Shown in pieces: positions 5,697 to 7,115 of a stretch of DNA of 7,115 bases. Source of the stretch: JANYIP01 sp031394045 (GTDB lineage Bacteria; Actinomycetota; Actinomycetes; Prado026). Made by a program: the position numbers and the translations under genes. The stretch covers positions 1-7,115 of the forward strand of contig JANMWN010000315.1 in assembly GCA_031394045.1 (NCBI GenBank). Direction: 5' to 3'. The notes beneath the pieces are model-generated. The model was not told the DNA's origin. It made no database searches and was given only the letters and a program-made list of their open reading frames with translations. Numbering within the stretch: the stretch's first letter is position 1; every line of letters begins with the position of its first letter.

Positions 5697-6195
5697 CAAC
5701 AACGATGTGCAGGACGCGGTGGTCATCGAGCGCAGCCTCGACGCACCGATGGACCTGATCTGGCGGATGTGGACCGACCCGGAGCACTTCAAGGCCTGGT
5801 ACGGCCCCACCGGCGCAGCCATCCCGGTCGCGAAGATGGACGTACGCGTCGGAGGCACCCGCCTCGTGTGCATGGAGATGCAAACCCCCAACGGCCCGAT
5901 GCGGATGTGGTTCACCGGCGAGTACCTCGAGGTCGTCCAGAACGTGCGACTCGTCTACACCGAGTCCATGTCCGACGAGAACGGCACCGTGATGTCACCC
6001 TCAGACATGGGCATGCCCGAAGGGCACCCGACCACCACGCAGATCCGAGTCGAGCTCGAAGACCTCGGTGACCGCACCAAGATGGTGCTGACCCACCACG
6101 GCATCCCCAGCGACTCCCCCGGGGCCGCCGGCTGGACCATGGCACTGGACAAGCTCACCCACCACGTCCGTCAGATCATCAGCGACCAGGAATGA
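5689..6195 (+). CDS. SRPBCC / AHSA1-like (START-fold) protein
   Basis: A 168-residue single-domain protein of the SRPBCC superfamily, whose helix-grip fold encloses a hydrophobic ligand pocket. Visible hallmarks are VVIERSLDAPMDLIWRMWTDPEHFKAWYGPTG (11-42), with the AHSA1 'v...W.dpe.f..Wwgp.g' signature around Trp28 and Trp37, a series of beta strands including RMWFTGEYLEVVQNVRLVYTE, DRTKMVLTHHGI, and a long C-terminal helix (AGWTMALDKLTHHVRQII). The ligand or activity is unknown. ATG 5689 overlaps the ArsR stop, with AGGCAGGA just upstream. The ArsR-SRPBCC pair is a recurrent arrangement in actinomycetes, in which the regulator controls its partner. It ends 96 bp before the convergent MmcQ/YjbR gene; I see no strong terminator in that gap. 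Confidence 0.9.
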   Translation: MTDNNDVQDAVVIERSLDAPMDLIWRMWTDPEHFKAWYGPTGAAIPVAKMDVRVGGTRLVCMEMQTPNGPMRMWFTGEYLEVVQNVRLVYTESMSDENGTVMSPSDMGMPEGHPTTTQIRVELEDLGDRTKMVLTHHGIPSDSPGAAGWTMALDKLTHHVRQIISDQE

Positions 6196-6291
6196 CCCGA
6201 CCTGCGCCGGAGAGCTCGACCAGCCCTTCGACTCGCTGTCCTACCGGTCTCCCCATGAGTAGCCAATGCCCGGACGAAGACGCCTCGGACA

Positions 6292-6678
6292 TCAGGTACG
6301 GCCGCGGTCAAGCTCGACGATCGCGGCCACCGGCGCTACCTGGCGGAAAGCCTCTTCCAGCAGCAGCGTGACCTCATCCCAGTCCACACCTGGCTCCCCT
6401 TCCAGGTCGAGATACGCGCCCAACCAGAGCGAGAACGTCCCCCGGGCGGAGGGCTGCGGCGCGAAGTAGCGCTTCGGTTCAGCAGCCACGTACGCCGCCT
6501 GCACGCCCGCACGGGCCGGGCACCACAGCGAGACCCTGTCGTCTCCCCGGTGGTGGTCATGGAAGTAGGCGATCGGCCTGCCGACGAAGAAGCAAGGAGC
6601 GCCATGGCTGCGCCGCTCGATCACCCACGGAAGAGCGAACGCGATGCCACGAACTCGATCCAGGACTGGGCTCCCCAC
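6292..6678 (-). CDS. MmcQ/YjbR-family protein
   Basis: A 128-residue protein of the MmcQ/YjbR family, a small alpha/beta fold often annotated as DNA-binding although no precise role is established. Typical family elements are DRVRGIAFALPWVIERRSHGAPCFFV (7-32, family pattern 'alP.v.E..sHG.p.f.v'), the segment YFHDHHRGDDRVSLWCPA (38-55) and AEPKRYFAPQ (family 'dp.rfF.Pp'). The C-terminal part has GTFSLWLGAYLD and VDWDEVTLLLEEAFRQVAP, the conserved closing helix. The only credible start is GTG 6676-6678; the frame continues upstream to a TGA at 6724-6726 without another start codon. The Shine-Dalgarno is poor. It is convergent to the SRPBCC gene, and upstream lies a 317 bp gene-poor stretch followed by tRNA-fMet. 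Confidence 0.85.
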   Translation of the reverse strand: MGSPVLDRVRGIAFALPWVIERRSHGAPCFFVGRPIAYFHDHHRGDDRVSLWCPARAGVQAAYVAAEPKRYFAPQPSARGTFSLWLGAYLDLEGEPGVDWDEVTLLLEEAFRQVAPVAAIVELDRGRT

Positions 6679-6783
6679 ATACCCGAGCGTCGCACAGGAC
6701 GGGATCCGGAGAACGGCGCCACGTCAGCCAGTCGCGCCGTCTGCGAAGGCATCAACCGCAACAGCACGTCGAGAACGCACATG

Positions 6784-6795
6784 GACCTCTGGGTT
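6784..6795. repeat. 12-nt direct copy of the tRNA-fMet anticodon-arm sequence
   Basis: GACCTCTGGGTT occurs here and again at 7021-7032 inside the tRNA gene. The match stops at both ends. It could be a short remnant of a tRNA-targeted attachment site, or chance; 12 identical bases in 7 kb is only mildly surprising. Confidence 0.3.
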
Positions 6796-6820
6796 CGAAA
6801 TGACACGATTCAGGCTCGCG

Positions 6821-6931
6821 TTCCAGAACTCCGCGCCACGGCGGACCCGGGCAGCGTCCTCGGTGCCGGCCAGTACCAGCCGCTGCCAGGCGATTCTCGC
6901 GCCCTACGCTCGTTCCGACCGAGTTCTGGAA
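6821..6931. repeat. 11-bp perfect inverted repeat with 89-nt spacer
   Basis: TTCCAGAACTC (6821-6831) and GAGTTCTGGAA (6921-6931) are exact reverse complements. The arm itself contains a near-palindrome TTCyrGAA. The right arm sits 2 nt from a separate hairpin. Possible readings are a structured transcript downstream of the tRNA, a regulator-binding pair or recombination-site arms; none is proven. Confidence 0.45.
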
Positions 6932-6933
6932 TT

Positions 6934-6954
6934 GGCCTGGAACCTGACCAGGCC
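6934..6954 (-). terminator. Possible tRNA-fMet terminator hairpin
   Basis: GGCCTGG and CCAGGCC form a perfect 7-bp GC-rich stem with a 7-nt loop, 41 nt beyond the 3' end of the minus-strand tRNA gene. It is followed on the minus strand by AATTCC, not a T run. Actinobacterial terminators often lack the U tail, so a terminator role for the tRNA transcript is reasonable but unproven. Confidence 0.4.
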
Positions 6955-6995
6955 CTCGATCCGAAGATCAAGGTCCTGACCTGCACGTTCTCTTG

Positions 6996-7069
6996 TAGCG
7001 GGGGCAGGATTTGAACCTGCGACCTCTGGGTTATGAGCCCAGCGAGCTACCGAGCTGCTCCACCCCGCG
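6996..7069 (-). tRNA. Initiator tRNA-fMet (CAT anticodon)
   Basis: Delivers formylmethionine to the start codon. The 74-nt gene folds as a complete cloverleaf: acceptor CGCGGGG pairs with CCCCGCT, the anticodon stem is CTGGG/CCCAG with loop CTCATAA (anticodon CAT), and the T arm is GCAGG-TTCAAAT-CCTGC. Two features identify it as the initiator and not an elongator: position 1-72 is an unpaired C-U, and three consecutive G-C pairs (GGG/CCC) lie at the bottom of the anticodon stem. The discriminator is A. CCA is not encoded (the next bases are CAA), so it must be added by CCA-adding enzyme, as is common in actinomycetes. The 3' end points toward the accessory region, the orientation expected if an element had integrated at the tRNA. 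Confidence 0.96.
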
Positions 7070-7115
7070 TCGGTGTGCTGACAGCATACGTGACCGCCGC
7101 ATGGGGTTGCAAACC

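Larger units (their letters stand above)
6679..6995. other. Gene-poor 317 bp interval between MmcQ/YjbR gene and tRNA-fMet
   Basis: I find no convincing complete gene here. The plus-strand open frames are Arg/Ser/Pro-rich and one runs into the tRNA, so they look like shadows. On the minus strand, 6727-6903 is a 59-codon stop-free stretch with fairly coding-like codon use but no suitable start. It is in the same frame as the MmcQ/YjbR gene and is separated from it by a TGA. It may be a gene remnant. The interval also holds an 11-bp inverted repeat, a 7-bp hairpin and a 12-nt copy of part of the tRNA anticodon arm. Confidence 0.5.

Noticed and set aside
5121..5915. 264-codon minus-strand open frame spanning the arsR promoter and both downstream genes
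   Set aside because: It runs antisense across a consensus promoter, the operator and two well-supported genes, with no family features of its own.
6550..7014. 154-codon plus-strand open frame across the intergenic region
   Set aside because: It overlaps the MmcQ/YjbR gene on the opposite strand and runs into the tRNA; its composition is shadow-like.
1..7115. CRISPR array, rRNA, insertion sequence ends or riboswitch
   Set aside because: No regularly spaced repeats, rRNA-like stretches, transposase frames with terminal repeats or recognisable riboswitch motifs are visible.

Overview
The window is high-GC DNA, strongly biased to G or C at third codon positions. It uses GTG and TTG starts freely and carries protein families that are abundant in Actinobacteria: mycothiol-dependent MDMPI/DinB-like proteins, MmcQ/YjbR, DUF2461, WYL regulators and ArsR-SRPBCC pairs. 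An actinobacterial-type initiator tRNA supports this. The source is very probably an actinomycete chromosome. The genus cannot be read from this sequence.

Left part (1-2609, plus strand): a mobile-element segment. It opens inside a tyrosine recombinase whose complete catalytic set R-K-HxxR-H-Y is in view. After a 180-190 bp gap with a plausible promoter comes a two-gene type IV toxin-antitoxin module of the AbiE type: a winged-helix AbiEi-like antitoxin (929-1624), then a nucleotidyltransferase AbiEii toxin (1641-2609) that must start at TTG. This is typical cargo of integrative elements and prophage-like islands, and AbiE systems can act in phage defence.

Middle part (2715-5209): a tight three-gene minus-strand operon. 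In transcription order it encodes an MDMPI/DinB-like mycothiol-dependent enzyme, a DUF2461 protein and a small TfoX-N-like protein, with gaps of 9 and 3 nt. A WYL-domain regulator is transcribed divergently from an 86 bp shared intergenic region and is the obvious candidate regulator of the operon.

Right part (5263-6195, plus strand): an ArsR-type repressor overlaps an SRPBCC/AHSA1 protein gene by 8 nt. The pair lies behind a near-consensus promoter (TTGACA-17-TACTTT). A perfect 9-bp inverted repeat overlaps its -10 box and is a likely autoregulatory operator. Convergent to this pair is an MmcQ/YjbR-family gene (6292-6678, minus). It is followed by about 317 bp with no convincing gene but with several inverted repeats, and then by an initiator tRNA-fMet gene (6996-7069, minus) whose 3' end faces the accessory region.

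The AbiE pair beside an integrase and the unusually clear ArsR operator-promoter are the most notable items. I see no evidence for a wholly new multi-gene system, CRISPR array or rRNA. The 6679-6995 interval is the least explained stretch.
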